Source of the DNA: Enterobacter sp. 638 | GTDB lineage: Bacteria; Pseudomonadota; Gammaproteobacteria; Enterobacterales; Enterobacteriaceae | Length of the DNA stretch: 64,000 bases | Reading direction: 5' to 3' | NCBI RefSeq assembly: GCF_000016325.1 | Contig: NC_009436.1 | Coordinates: 1,736,001 to 1,800,000, forward strand | In this document: one piece after another, positions 9,705 to 19,425 of the stretch | Layout: every line of letters starts with the position of its first letter | Numbering within the stretch: the first letter of the stretch is position 1 | Made by a program: the position numbers and the translations under genes | The notes under the pieces: generated by a model | The model's database searches: none | Told to the model about the DNA's origin: nothing | What the model saw: only the letters and a program-made list of their open reading frames with translations

Positions 9705-11345
9705 ATGTCCAGTTTGATTAACAGCGCTATGAGTGGCCTCAGTGCGGCTCAGGCCTCACTGAATACAGTCAGTAATAACATTTCCAGCTATAACGTGGCA
9801 GGTTATACCCGTCAGACCACCGTGCTGGGTGCAGCAAACAGTACGTTGACGGGCGGCGGTTGGGTCGGTAACGGCGTGTACGTTAATGGCGTACAGCGTG
9901 AATACGATGCATTCATCACCAATCAGCTGCGTGCTGCGCAGAACCAAAGCAGCGGGCTGACCACGCGCTATCAGCAGATGGCAAAAATTGACGACGTGCT
10001 GTCTGATACCACGAAATCTCTTTCTACGACGTTGCAGGGTTTCTTTACTAGCCTGCAAACGCTGGTCAGTAATGCGGAAGATCCCGCTGCGCGCCAGACA
10101 GTGCTTGGAAAAGCCGATGGCCTGGTCAATCAGTTTAAGGTGACCGACCAGTATCTGCGCGACCAGGATAAGCAGGTTAACACTGCGATTGCGACCAGCG
10201 TCGATCAGATCAACTCCTACGCGACGCAGATTGCTACCCTCAACGACCAGATTTCACGTCTGACCGGTGTGGGCGCAGGCGCCTCCCCAAATAATCTGCT
10301 CGATCAGCGTGACCAGTTGGTCAGCGAATTGAATCAGATTGTCGGTGTGGACGTCTCTGTACAGGACGGCGGCACGTACAACGTATCATTCGGGAACGGC
10401 TACACCCTGGTGCAGGGCAGTTCCGTCACTAAGCTGGCGGCAATGCCTTCAAATGCCGATCCTGCACGTATGACTGTGGCGTATGTCGATCCTGCGGCGG
10501 GTAATGTTGAGATCCCTGATAAGGCGCTAAACACCGGATCGCTGGGTGGCTTGATTACCTTCCGTAATGAAGATCTGGATAAGACGCGTAATAACCTTAA
10601 TCAGATGGCGCTTGCGTTTGCTGATTCCATGAACCAGCAGCATGAAAAAGGTTTTGATGCCAACCATGATGCGGGCGGAAAATTGTTCAGTTTCGGTACG
10701 CCATCCGTTATGGAAAATGGCAAAAACACCGGAAGTGCGACCGTTACCGCGACCATCGATGACAGCTCAAAAGTTCAGGCGACCGACTACAAACTGGAAT
10801 ACAACGGTTCTGACTGGACGGTCACGCGTCTGTCAGACAAAACCACGTTTACCGCAACCCCGGATGCTAGTGGGGATATGACATTTGATGGCGTTAAAAT
10901 TAACGTCAGCGGTGCAGCGGCTAATAAAGACAGTTTTGTGGTTAAGCCGGTCGTCGACACCATCGTCAATATGGAGCTTCTGATTAAAGATGAGTCCAAA
11001 CTGGCGATGGCTTCTGACGCGACAGCAGGCGAGAGCGATAACCGTAACGGCAAGGCGCTGCTTGCACTGCAAAGTACCAAAACTGTCGGTGGGAATAAAA
11101 GCTATAACGATGCCTACGCCGCGTTGGTCAGTTCCGTGGGTAGCCAGACGGCTGCACTGAAGACCAGCAGCGCGACCAAGACCAACGTGGTGACACAGCT
11201 TAGCAATCAGCAGCAGTCGATTTCTGGCGTGAACCTCGATGAAGAGTACGGCAATTTGCAGCGCTTCCAGCAATATTACCTAGCGAATGCGCAGGTTCTG
11301 CAAACAGCCAGTACCCTTTTCGACGCCATCATTAATATTCGCTAA
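9705..11345 (+). CDS. flgK: Hook-filament junction protein FlgK (HAP1)
   Basis: FlgK is the first of two junction proteins that join hook and filament. The 546-residue product (547 in E. coli) has the axial N-terminal signature (SSLINSAMSGLSAAQASLNTVSNNISSYNVAGYTR pattern) and the C-terminal helix (GVNLDEEYGNLQRFQQYYLANAQVL). The region from about 330 to 440 is more divergent and corresponds to the surface-exposed domain. I chose the ATG at 9705 behind an AAAGGAA site; a GTG 27 nt upstream would add nine residues overlapping that site. It is a client of the FlgN chaperone encoded at 818-1240. Confidence 0.97.
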   Translation: MSSLINSAMSGLSAAQASLNTVSNNISSYNVAGYTRQTTVLGAANSTLTGGGWVGNGVYVNGVQREYDAFITNQLRAAQNQSSGLTTRYQQMAKIDDVLSDTTKSLSTTLQGFFTSLQTLVSNAEDPAARQTVLGKADGLVNQFKVTDQYLRDQDKQVNTAIATSVDQINSYATQIATLNDQISRLTGVGAGASPNNLLDQRDQLVSELNQIVGVDVSVQDGGTYNVSFGNGYTLVQGSSVTKLAAMPSNADPARMTVAYVDPAAGNVEIPDKALNTGSLGGLITFRNEDLDKTRNNLNQMALAFADSMNQQHEKGFDANHDAGGKLFSFGTPSVMENGKNTGSATVTATIDDSSKVQATDYKLEYNGSDWTVTRLSDKTTFTATPDASGDMTFDGVKINVSGAAANKDSFVVKPVVDTIVNMELLIKDESKLAMASDATAGESDNRNGKALLALQSTKTVGGNKSYNDAYAALVSSVGSQTAALKTSSATKTNVVTQLSNQQQSISGVNLDEEYGNLQRFQQYYLANAQVLQTASTLFDAIINIR

Positions 11346-11359
11346 GGCCGAGGTAAAAA

Positions 11360-12313
11360 ATGCGCATTAGCACTCAAATGATGTACCAGCAAAACATGCG
11401 TGGGATTACTGAATCCCAGAGCAAATGGCTGGGTTACGGTGAGCAAATGGCCACCGGCAAACGCGTTAATCGTCCGTCTGATGATGCCATCGCCTCCTCG
11501 CAGGCCATTGTACTTTCTCAGGCGCAATCGCAGAACGAACAATATAAGCTGGGTCGTACCTTTGCGAAACAGAAGGTCTCGCTGGAAGATAACGTGTTAA
11601 ACCAGGTTAACGTGGCGATCACCAGTGCCCAGGAAAAAATCGTTTATGCCGGTAACGGTACGCTGAGCGATGATGACCGTCTTTCACTGGCGTCTGATTT
11701 GCAAGGTATCCGCGATCAGCTGATGAACCTGGCGAACTCCACAGATGGTAACGGTCGTTTTATTTTCGCGGGCTATAAGACAGAGACCGCGCCGTTCGAC
11801 TCGGCGACGGGGACCTACAGCGGCGGAACTGAACCTATTACTCAGCAAGTGGATTCTGCGCGCAATATGGCTATCAGTCATACCGGTAAGCAGATCTTCG
11901 AAAGCATCACCAGCAACGCGCAGGAAGTGCCGGGCGGCGGTTATGGTGAACCGAACATGTTCAAAATTCTCGACACCGCTATCGCCGCGTTGAAGGTGCC
12001 AGTAGACACAGATTCAGGTGCTGCTGCTACGCAGAAAGAGGCTCTGCAAACCGCAGCCGTCGGCATTAAGAATACCCAGAATAATGTGCTGACTGTCGTT
12101 GCGGACGTCGGGACGAAGCTGAATGAACTCGATACGCTGGATTCATTGGGAGCTGATCGTACGCTGGGCCAAACCCAGCAGATGAGCGACCTGGTTGATG
12201 TTGACTGGAACGCGGCGATTTCGTCTTACACCATGCAGCAAGCGGCGCTCCAGGCTTCGTATAAAGCGTTTACGGATATGCAGGGAATGTCTCTGTTCCA
12301 GCTGAACAGATAA
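11360..12313 (+). CDS. flgL: Hook-filament junction protein FlgL (HAP3)
   Basis: FlgL is the second junction protein, bridging FlgK to flagellin. It is 317 residues and flagellin-like: the N-terminal domain contains MRISTQMMYQQNMRGITESQSKW and GKRVNRPSDDAIASSQA, and the C-terminal helix ends MQQAALQASYKAFTDMQGMSLFQLNR. The gap to flgK is 14 nt, so both are read from the sigma-28 promoter at 9636. It is the last flagellar gene in the window and is followed by a strong terminator. Confidence 0.97.
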   Translation: MRISTQMMYQQNMRGITESQSKWLGYGEQMATGKRVNRPSDDAIASSQAIVLSQAQSQNEQYKLGRTFAKQKVSLEDNVLNQVNVAITSAQEKIVYAGNGTLSDDDRLSLASDLQGIRDQLMNLANSTDGNGRFIFAGYKTETAPFDSATGTYSGGTEPITQQVDSARNMAISHTGKQIFESITSNAQEVPGGGYGEPNMFKILDTAIAALKVPVDTDSGAAATQKEALQTAAVGIKNTQNNVLTVVADVGTKLNELDTLDSLGADRTLGQTQQMSDLVDVDWNAAISSYTMQQAALQASYKAFTDMQGMSLFQLNR

Positions 12314-12360
12314 CAAAATTGACCTCTTAGAACATGTCTTGAAACTGGATATGTTTTGTC

Positions 12361-12395
12361 TGCCCAACCCGGAATTCCGGATTGGGCTTTTTTTT
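12361..12395. terminator. Terminator after flgL, shared with the convergent MFS gene
   Basis: GCCCAA pairs with TTGGGC (12362-12367 with 12382-12387), with additional CCGG pairing in the inner part, followed by eight T. It is a good intrinsic terminator for flgL. The convergent MFS gene ends immediately at 12394, so the hairpin lies just beyond that gene's stop codon too. Confidence 0.85.
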
Positions 12396-13605
12396 ATCGA
12401 TTTTGTGCCTGAACAGCAACCACTCGCGCACTTTCAATCAGACGGATCAGCAGGGCTATTGCGCCACACACGGTTGCCAGTGCTACCACGCCGGGCCAGC
12501 CTACCACCGCGTACACTTTGCTTCCTAGCGCTGAGCCAAGCGCCATGCCGATAAAGATAACCGTGAACAACAGTGCATTGAGACGTCCACGGGCCTGGGG
12601 TTCGAGGCTGTAAACCAGATTCTGGTGTGCAACCAGGCTTGACTGCAGACCGAGATCAAAGCCTACGGCGGAGACCGCAATCAGGATTAACTGTCCGCTG
12701 GTACCCAGCGCTGGCATTAAAAACATCAGTGCGAAGGATACGGTCACCAGCGCCGCGCCCAGTTGCGTCACTTTGCCCGCACCGAGTCTGTCCGCCAGAC
12801 CGCCCGCCAGTGGAGCGGCTAACGCACCTGCTGCGCCTGCAATCCCGTATCCGCCTGCCGCCGCGCTGCCAAGGTGATAGCGGTCTAACAGCATGACCGC
12901 CAGCGTTGACCAGAAAGCGCTAAAGGCAATCGACAAAAACCCTTGTGCCAGCGCGGCACGACGCAGGGCAGGATAGCGACGCCACAGATGTTCCATCGAA
13001 CGCAGCAGCGCCGGGTAGCTCAGCGTGGAATGAATCGCAAAGCGCGGTAAAACAGCCCACATCACTACGCCGATAATCGCGATGCTCCCTGCCGCCAGCT
13101 GATACATCACGCGCCAGCCGAACGCTTCACCAACCACACCGCTGACGGTACGAGACAGGAGAATGCCCAGGAGTAAACCGGTCATCACGGTACCGACAGT
13201 TTTACCCTGCTTCCCTTCAGGCGCAAGAATGGCTGCCGCAGGAACGATATCTTGCGCCATAGTCGCGGCCATGCCGATCAGCAAGCTGGTGAACAGTAAC
13301 GAGTGAAGCTGTTCAGTCAGGCTGCATCCGAGAAGAAACAGCGCCAGCGCTGCACTTTTGAAAAGGATTAATGCGCGGCGATCGTGTCTGTCGCCAAGGG
13401 GAAGCAGGAACAGAATACCCAGCGCGTAGCCCGCTTGCGTTAATGTGGGGACCAGCCCCATGCCAGCGATACTCAGATGGAGATCTGCCCCCATCAGAGG
13501 CAAAAGCGGTTGTGCATAGTAAATTGATGCGACGCTGAAACCTGCGCCGATGGCGAGGATAAAAATAGTCCAGCGGCTGGTCTGTGTAGCGATGGCTGCG
13601 TTCAT
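12394..13605 (-). CDS. MFS exporter (drug/metabolite efflux type), substrate unknown
   Basis: This 403-residue protein is a 12-helix major facilitator. The start of the fold (GFSVASIYYAQPLLPLMGADLHLS) and the loop 2-3 motif A (LPLGDRHDRRALILF) place it among small-molecule exporters of the DHA type; I do not recognise a named orthologue, though it resembles the YgaY-like group. I prefer the ATG at 13605, which has a GAGGT site seven bases upstream, over the ATG at 13623, which has none. It is divergent from a LysR regulator that probably controls it. E. coli K-12 has neither gene here, so the pair is lineage-specific. Substrate cannot be read from the sequence. Confidence 0.85.
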   Translation of the reverse strand: MNAAIATQTSRWTIFILAIGAGFSVASIYYAQPLLPLMGADLHLSIAGMGLVPTLTQAGYALGILFLLPLGDRHDRRALILFKSAALALFLLGCSLTEQLHSLLFTSLLIGMAATMAQDIVPAAAILAPEGKQGKTVGTVMTGLLLGILLSRTVSGVVGEAFGWRVMYQLAAGSIAIIGVVMWAVLPRFAIHSTLSYPALLRSMEHLWRRYPALRRAALAQGFLSIAFSAFWSTLAVMLLDRYHLGSAAAGGYGIAGAAGALAAPLAGGLADRLGAGKVTQLGAALVTVSFALMFLMPALGTSGQLILIAVSAVGFDLGLQSSLVAHQNLVYSLEPQARGRLNALLFTVIFIGMALGSALGSKVYAVVGWPGVVALATVCGAIALLIRLIESARVVAVQAQNR

Positions 13606-13685
13606 TGGGTGTACCTCATTCATGGAATGAGGCTATTTTTGCGCAATCCCGCTTGAGGCGGTAGTCAGTAGGGTGGTAAAACATT

Positions 13686-13702
13686 TATACGTATAACGTA
13701 TA
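13686..13702. promoter_or_regulatory. Candidate LysR operator (17-bp perfect dyad)
   Basis: TATACGT-ATA-ACGTATA is a perfect inverted repeat with 7-bp arms and a 3-bp spacer, and it includes a T-N11-A core as in LysR boxes. It lies between the divergent MFS and LysR genes, 12 bp before the annotated LysR start. Position and symmetry make it the best candidate for the regulator's own site. Confidence 0.65.
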
Positions 13703-13714
13703 GCCACGAACAAA

Positions 13715-14647
13715 ATGAAAAGAACTGAGCGTATAGATAGAGTGGAGCTGATGCGTACATTTATTCGCATTGTGGAGTCGGGTTCGCTCTCGGCTGCGGC
13801 AAGACAGCTCGACACCACACAGGCGACCGTCAGTCGGCGCTTGCAGTCCCTGGAAACGCTGCTCGGCGTCCGCCTGTTGCTTCGCACCACCCACGCAATG
13901 AAATTAACCGACGACGGCGAGCGCTGCTATCACCATGCAAGGCGGGTGCTCGACAGCTGGCTGGCGCTGGAAGATGAAGTGGGTCAGGCCGAAGATGAAC
14001 CGGTGGGGATTTTACGCGTACGCGCGCCGCATGCGTTTGGTCAGGAACAGCTGTTGCCACCGTTAATGCAGTTTTTGACCCGCTACCCACAACTCTCAAT
14101 CGAGTGGAAACTCAATGACAGATCGGTTGATTTTCTCAGCGATGATATCGACTGTGCGATTCGCGTGGGAGCCGAAGTCGATCCTGCCACGGTATCCGTC
14201 TTGCTAGCCGAAGTTCCCCGAAGCGTTGTTGTGTCTCCAGCGCTGCTGGCGCAGTTTGCTACGCCAGTGCATCCCGACGATCTCAGCGCGTTGCCGTGGG
14301 TGGCGCTCAGCACTTTTTATCATCAGCATATTGAGCTATTCAAAGGAGGGGTTATAGAGCCGACGCGCGTCGCTATTTCGCCTCGCCTGAGCACCGACAG
14401 CTTGTATGTCGCGCGAAACACTGCGCTGATGGGACTGGGTGTGGCAGCGGTGTCAAGCTGGACGGTGGAAGAGGATATTCGCCAGGGAAGGCTGGTTCAT
14501 CTTTTGCCTGACTGGCAACCCTCCCCTTTGCCGGTGCACCTGGTTTATCCGTGGTCGCGTTATTATCCGGCACGATTAAGACGATTTCTGGAGATGATGC
14601 GAGAGGTCATGCCACAGATGGCGGGTATGCGAAAACCACTCGCTTAG
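13715..14647 (+). CDS. LysR-family transcriptional regulator
   Basis: The 310-residue protein has a winged helix-turn-helix at residues 10-70 (FIRIVESGSLSAAARQLDTTQATVSRRLQSLE) followed by a LysR substrate-binding domain (about 90-300) of the type often seen next to exporters. It very likely regulates the divergent MFS gene and itself through the dyad at 13686-13702; the inducer is unknown. The start is uncertain: the ATG at 13715 has no clear ribosome site, while an in-frame ATG at 13751 has GGAG upstream but would leave only two residues before the HTH. It converges on rne and shares a terminator with it. Confidence 0.9.
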   Translation: MKRTERIDRVELMRTFIRIVESGSLSAAARQLDTTQATVSRRLQSLETLLGVRLLLRTTHAMKLTDDGERCYHHARRVLDSWLALEDEVGQAEDEPVGILRVRAPHAFGQEQLLPPLMQFLTRYPQLSIEWKLNDRSVDFLSDDIDCAIRVGAEVDPATVSVLLAEVPRSVVVSPALLAQFATPVHPDDLSALPWVALSTFYHQHIELFKGGVIEPTRVAISPRLSTDSLYVARNTALMGLGVAAVSSWTVEEDIRQGRLVHLLPDWQPSPLPVHLVYPWSRYYPARLRRFLEMMREVMPQMAGMRKPLA

Positions 14648-14659
14648 CCGTTTCAGGCA

Positions 14660-14690
14660 ATAAAAAAGCCGACCATGAGGTCGGCTTTTC
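14660..14690. terminator. Bidirectional terminator between the LysR gene and rne
   Basis: GCCGACC pairs with GGTCGGC (14668-14674 with 14679-14685) around ATGA, flanked by six A on one side and four T on the other. It can stop transcription from both convergent genes. Confidence 0.85.
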
Positions 14691-14704
14691 ATTAGGGCTG
14701 CGAA

Positions 14705-17700
14705 TTACTCAGCAGACTGCGGACGCGTTGCCGGTGCCGTTGCCTGATGAGTAGCGCTATGGCCACCCGCAGAACCTTTACCTTCGAAATCGAACGCAGG
14801 ACGCACCCAGTCACTCTGACGTGGCGCTTCTGGCTGATATTCCGGTGCTGGAGCACGCGTCATCGGTGCTGTCGCGTAGTGATTACCGACAACAGCAGGT
14901 GCAGCTGGCTGTGGCTTCACTTCAACAACAGGCTGCTCTGCAACGACGGCAGGCGCAGGTTGTTCAGCTTCAGTGACAACATCTGCCACGGCTTCAGCTT
15001 CCACGTCTGCCACAATGTCTGCTTTCACTTCGGCAACAGCAGGCTGTTCCACGAACGTGTCAGTTGGCGTTGCAGGTTCAGCGGCTTCAGCGATTTGCTC
15101 AGCAACAGCAGCATCTTGTTGCGCGATAACCTGAGGTTGAGCATCAACCGGCGCTGCGATCACTTCCGGATGCGTAGTTTCAACTTCAACCGTTTCAACT
15201 GTCTGCGGTTCAGCCACGACGTGTTGCACTTCTTCAACCGCAACAGGCGCAGCGACCATTGGCTCAACGGTTTCAACTACAGTCTGCTCTTCAAATTGCT
15301 GATCCTGAGGACGGGCAATCGGATAGCGGATCCACACTTTACCGGAAGCCATTTCTGGCGACACGCAGGCAACGGTCATTGGCATCGGTGACTGCGTCGG
15401 GTAACGCTCGTCACGATAGCGACGACGACGCTGACCGCTCACGCGCAGGTGGCGCGGAGAGCGACGGGAACGACGTGGCATACCATTGTTATCACGGGCT
15501 TCCGCATTATCGTCTTGCTCATGTGTTGGCTCAACGACAGCAGGAAGATCCAGTTTTGCCAGTTGCGTGTTCTGCGATTCTTCAACAGCAGGTTCGCTCA
15601 CAGCGGTCGTTGCAGCTTCAGTTTGTTCAGATTCGAAACGAACTTTCTGCGACAGTTGGCGCTGCTTACGACGCGGCATGACCTGGACGCGTTCTTCCTG
15701 CTCAGCTTCCTGGACAACTGGCTCTTCAAGAGTAACGGCTTTAACTTCCTGCTGCGCCTGGCGCTTATCGTCATTACGACGACGGTTACGCTCACGACGT
15801 GGCTGCTGCTCGTCACGCTGTCTGGATTTTTCAGACTCATCGCCCGCTGGCTGGCGGATTTCACGATCTTCCGCATTCTGCTGCGGTTTTTCGCGACGGT
15901 TGCGACGATTGTCTTCGCGCGCTTCACGACCTTCGTTGTTTTCAGAACGATTATCACGGTTGTCGCGGTTATCACGATTATCGCGGTTGTCACGGCGGTC
16001 GTTACGATCGCGGCGATTGTTCTGACGCTTACGACGGTCCTGCTGCGGACGCTCTTGTTTCTCTTCTTTCGGAGCCGCTTTCGGCTCTTCAGGCTGAGCT
16101 TCTTCACCCGCGAACATTTTCTTCAGCGCGCTGAAGATACGACCCAGCAGACCCGGTTCTGAAGACGTCACGCGAGCTTCGGTTTCAGATTTCTGCACTG
16201 CAGGTTTAACGGTCGCTTCCTGCTCAGAAGGTGCCGGAGGTGCTTCGGGCATGATGAAGGTGGCCAATGCTGGCTGCTCAGGGAGTTTACGCTCCGCAGG
16301 CTCTTCATCAGAAGGCATCGCCATCTCTTCTTCGTGTAGTTTCGGCAACAGGTAGCTCAGAGTTGATGTCTCTTCACCTTTGCGTACGCGAAGCACGGAG
16401 TAGTGCGGAGTTTGCATCTGATCGTTTGGAACGATGATGCAACGCACCCCAGCCTGGCGTGCTTCAATGGCACTGACTGCTTCACGTTTTTCGTTCAGCA
16501 GGTAAGAGGCCACTGGAACCGGAACAATAGCGTGAACTTCTTTGGTGTTCTCTTTCAGCGCTTCTTCTTCGATGAGACGCAGAATGGAGAGTGCAAGTGA
16601 TTCGTTGTCACGCACGGTACCTGTACCGCTACAGCGCGGGCAGACGTGGTGGCTGGATTCACCCAGAGAAGGACTCAGACGCTGACGTGACATCTCCAGA
16701 AGACCAAAGCGAGAAATATGGCTGATCTGGATACGAGCACGATCCTGACGAACCGCATCACGCAGACGGTTTTCCACGGCGCGCTGGTGGCGCACAGGCG
16801 TCATGTCGATAAAGTCGATAACGATCAGACCACCGAGGTCGCGCAGACGAAGCTGACGGGCAATTTCATCTGCGGCTTCAAGGTTGGTGTTGAACGCGGT
16901 TTCTTCGATATCGCCGCCGCGGGTTGCGCGTGCGGAGTTGATGTCGATAGCGGTCAGTGCTTCGGTCGAATCGATAACGATGGAACCGCCAGAAGGAAGA
17001 CGTACTTCACGCTGGAAAGCGGACTCAATCTGCGATTCGATCTGATAGTGGCTGAACAGCGGGATTTCTCCGGTGTACAGTTTGATTTTGCTGGTGAAAT
17101 CTGGACGGCCCAGTGCAGCGATATGCTGGCGCGCCAGCTCAAGCACTTTCGGGTTATCGATCAGAATCTCACCGATGTCCTGACGAAGATAATCACGGAA
17201 AGCACGAACGATAACGTTACTTTCCTGGTGAATCAGGAACGGAGCCGGACGGCTTTCTGCAGCTTTCTGGATGGCTTCCCAGTGCTTCAGACGGAATCCT
17301 AAGTCCCACTGCAACGCTTCGGCAGATTTACCGACGCCTGCAGTACGTACAATCAGACCCATGCCATCAGGCAATTCAAGACTGGCCAACGCCTCTTTCA
17401 GCTCGGTACGATCGTCGCCTTCAATACGGCGAGAGATACCACCCGCACGCGGGTTGTTTGGCATCAGTACCAGATAACTACCCGCCAGGCTGATAAAGGT
17501 TGTCAGCGCAGCACCTTTGTTGCCGCGTTCTTCTTTATCAATCTGAACAATGACTTCCTGGCCTTCGCGCAGCACATCTTTGATGTTCGGACGACCATGG
17601 GAGTTATAGTTGGCAGGGAAATATTCGCGGGCAATTTCTTTCAGAGGAAGGAAACCGTGACGCTCAGCGCCGTAATCGACGAAAGCGGCCTCCAGGCTTG

Positions 17701-17851
17701 GTTCAATGCGGGTGATTTTGCCTTTGTAAATGTTCGCTTTTTTCTGTTCGTGTCCAGGACTTTCAATATCCAGATCGTACAGGCGCTGCCCATCCACAAG
17801 GGCGACACGCAGCTCTTCTTGCTGAGTTGCGTTGATTAACATTCTTTTCAT
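14705..17851 (-). CDS. rne: Ribonuclease E
   Basis: RNase E is the main endoribonuclease for mRNA decay and for rRNA and tRNA processing, and the scaffold of the degradosome. The 1048-residue protein (1061 in E. coli) has an S1 domain near residues 35-125, catalytic metal-binding Asp303 and Asp346, and the Zn-link cysteines 404 and 407 (CPRCSG). Residues 567-580 ([14 protein letters not shown]) form the amphipathic membrane-targeting helix. The disordered C-terminal half has arginine-rich RNA-binding blocks, the RhlB site region (GKVWIRYPI) and a C-terminal PNPase-binding type segment (around [11 protein letters not shown]). A tandem (DNR)5 repeat lies at residues 621-635. A long 5' UTR precedes it. 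Confidence 0.98.
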   Translation of the reverse strand: MKRMLINATQQEELRVALVDGQRLYDLDIESPGHEQKKANIYKGKITRIEPSLEAAFVDYGAERHGFLPLKEIAREYFPANYNSHGRPNIKDVLREGQEVIVQIDKEERGNKGAALTTFISLAGSYLVLMPNNPRAGGISRRIEGDDRTELKEALASLELPDGMGLIVRTAGVGKSAEALQWDLGFRLKHWEAIQKAAESRPAPFLIHQESNVIVRAFRDYLRQDIGEILIDNPKVLELARQHIAALGRPDFTSKIKLYTGEIPLFSHYQIESQIESAFQREVRLPSGGSIVIDSTEALTAIDINSARATRGGDIEETAFNTNLEAADEIARQLRLRDLGGLIVIDFIDMTPVRHQRAVENRLRDAVRQDRARIQISHISRFGLLEMSRQRLSPSLGESSHHVCPRCSGTGTVRDNESLALSILRLIEEEALKENTKEVHAIVPVPVASYLLNEKREAVSAIEARQAGVRCIIVPNDQMQTPHYSVLRVRKGEETSTLSYLLPKLHEEEMAMPSDEEPAERKLPEQPALATFIMPEAPPAPSEQEATVKPAVQKSETEARVTSSEPGLLGRIFSALKKMFAGEEAQPEEPKAAPKEEKQERPQQDRRKRQNNRRDRNDRRDNRDNRDNRDNRDNRSENNEGREAREDNRRNRREKPQQNAEDREIRQPAGDESEKSRQRDEQQPRRERNRRRNDDKRQAQQEVKAVTLEEPVVQEAEQEERVQVMPRRKQRQLSQKVRFESEQTEAATTAVSEPAVEESQNTQLAKLDLPAVVEPTHEQDDNAEARDNNGMPRRSRRSPRHLRVSGQRRRRYRDERYPTQSPMPMTVACVSPEMASGKVWIRYPIARPQDQQFEEQTVVETVEPMVAAPVAVEEVQHVVAEPQTVETVEVETTHPEVIAAPVDAQPQVIAQQDAAVAEQIAEAAEPATPTDTFVEQPAVAEVKADIVADVEAEAVADVVTEAEQPAPAVVAEQPVVEVKPQPAAPAVVGNHYATAPMTRAPAPEYQPEAPRQSDWVRPAFDFEGKGSAGGHSATHQATAPATRPQSAE
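15947..15991 (-). repeat. Tandem 9-nt repeat coding (Asp-Asn-Arg)x5 inside rne
   Basis: Five consecutive 9-nt units encode DNR five times (residues 621-635 of RNase E) within the first arginine-rich region. The units differ at third positions, so the array is not freshly amplified. E. coli RNase E, as I recall it, has no such regular array here. Confidence 0.85.
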
Positions 17852-18420
17852 CGTAACTTACTCATTATTCTTACATTGACGACTAAGCTGCGGGCAAGGT
17901 GACGCTTTCCGGGGTATGAACCGATGGCCTCGTGACTGTGACGTCGCCAACCTCACGGTTGTCGCTCGTTTAAGAGGCGCAAAGTGTCGGTTGCCTGTTT
18001 TTCATAAGGAAATACAGCGCAATTATCAGGGGAACAGCCTGGGAGAACTCTCCAGAGAAGATTCCATTTACCGGTAAGTACTGCAACCCGCAGCCCGCTA
18101 ACTGTCTGAAAGATCAATACGTCTTACGCCATTGCTGCGTTGATGATCGGTCAGACAAAATTGGTCATTCCGTCGTTATCCTTACAAAACCCGGATTTAA
18201 CACGGAAAACGACTTCATTATTCCATTGCTAACCCAGTTATAGCAAGATGACTTTTACCAATTATCACCCGGTTACTCACAGTTTCTTCACTTCAAAGTG
18301 ATGATTGGTTTAATAACCACCAAATCGATTGCGTCGAGAGAGAGCAGGCTGATTAAAAGTAAATATAAGCACATAAAAATGAGTGGCGCTAATGCCTGAC
18401 GATATTTAGAATCGCCAACC
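17852..18420. promoter_or_regulatory. Divergent rne-rluC intergenic region with long rne leader
   Basis: This 569-bp gap contains no convincing gene. The part nearest rne corresponds to the long 5' UTR that in E. coli (about 361 nt) folds into hairpins bound by RNase E to adjust its own synthesis; the stretch 17890-17970 contains several GC-rich inverted segments consistent with that. Promoters for rne should lie near 18150-18280 on the minus strand and for rluC near 18290-18410 on the plus strand; I cannot place them exactly. Confidence 0.55.
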
Positions 18421-19368
18421 ATGAAAACAGAGACTCCATCCGTAAAAATGGTTGCTATCGCTGATGACGAAGCGGGGCAACGAATCGACAACTTTTTACG
18501 CACCCAATTGAAAGGTGTGCCAAAGAGTATGATTTATCGCATCCTGCGCAAAGGCGAGGTGCGAGTGAACAAAAAACGCGTGAAGCCGGAATACAAACTG
18601 GAAGCCGGTGATGAAGTGCGCATCCCGCCAGTGCGTGTCGCTGAACGCGAAGAAGAAGCGGTATCGCCGCATCTCAATAAAGTGGCGGCGCTGACCAATG
18701 CCATTTTATATGAAGACGACCATATCCTGGTGCTGAACAAACCTTCGGGTACAGCGGTACACGGCGGTAGCGGGTTAAGCTTTGGCGTTATTGAAGGTTT
18801 GCGCGCGTTGCGACCGGAAGCCCGTTTCCTGGAACTGGTCCATCGCCTTGATCGCGATACGTCTGGCGTGTTGCTGGTGGCAAAAAAACGTTCCGCGTTA
18901 CGTTCGTTGCATGAGCAACTGCGTGAGAAAGGGATGCAAAAAGATTATCTGGCGCTGGTGCGTGGCCAATGGCAGTCCCATGTGAAAGTGGTGCAAGCGC
19001 CGCTGTTGAAAAATATTTTGCAAAGCGGTGAGCGTATCGTTCGCGTCAACAGCGAAGGCAAGCCCTCGGAAACACGTTTTAAAGTCGAAGAGCGTTATGA
19101 ATTTTGCACGCTGGTACGCTGCAGTCCTGTCACGGGGCGTACGCACCAGATTCGCGTGCATACTCTTCATGCCGGTCATCCGATCGCGTTTGACGATCGT
19201 TATGGCGATCGTGAGTTTGATAAACAACTGGCTGGCACCGGATTATCGCGTTTGTTCCTTCACGCTGCCGCGTTGAAATTCACCCATCCAGGCACGGGCG
19301 AAGAGATGCGCGTAGAAGCGCCGCTGGACAATCAGCTCAAGCGTTGTCTTAAGATTCTGCGCGGGTAG
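18421..19368 (+). CDS. rluC: 23S rRNA pseudouridine 955/2504/2580 synthase RluC
   Basis: RluC converts three uridines of 23S rRNA near the peptidyl-transferase centre to pseudouridine. The 315-residue protein has an N-terminal S4 RNA-binding domain (about 18-80, RIDNFLRTQLKGVPKSMIYR) and the RluA-type catalytic domain with the signature HRLDRDTSG, in which Asp144 is the catalytic residue. E. coli RluC is 319 residues; the C-terminus here is a few residues shorter. It is divergent from rne, as in E. coli, and convergent with yceF. Confidence 0.97.
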   Translation: MKTETPSVKMVAIADDEAGQRIDNFLRTQLKGVPKSMIYRILRKGEVRVNKKRVKPEYKLEAGDEVRIPPVRVAEREEEAVSPHLNKVAALTNAILYEDDHILVLNKPSGTAVHGGSGLSFGVIEGLRALRPEARFLELVHRLDRDTSGVLLVAKKRSALRSLHEQLREKGMQKDYLALVRGQWQSHVKVVQAPLLKNILQSGERIVRVNSEGKPSETRFKVEERYEFCTLVRCSPVTGRTHQIRVHTLHAGHPIAFDDRYGDREFDKQLAGTGLSRLFLHAAALKFTHPGTGEEMRVEAPLDNQLKRCLKILRG

Positions 19369-19377
19369 TATCATGCC

Positions 19378-19420
19378 GGTGGCGCTACGCTGTTTTTCAA
19401 GCAACAGCGCAGCGCCACCT
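19378..19420. repeat. Long hairpin between convergent rluC and yceF, REP-like
   Basis: GGTGGCGCT-A-CGCTGTT pairs with AACAGCG-C-AGCGCCACC, giving 16 base pairs with one mismatch around an 8-nt loop. It sits between two convergent genes with only 57 bp between them. Sequence style (GGTGGCGCTACGCT) recalls enterobacterial REP units; it may act as a terminator or mRNA 3' end stabiliser for both genes. Confidence 0.65.
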
Positions 19421-19425
19421 GCCTA

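Noticed and set aside
15449..16162. Long frame of 237 codons on the plus strand opposite rne
   Set aside because: It is antisense to the arginine-rich coding region of RNase E, has low-complexity Thr/Val/Ile and Phe/Leu-rich runs created by the reverse of Arg and Glu codons, and has no ribosome site or homology.
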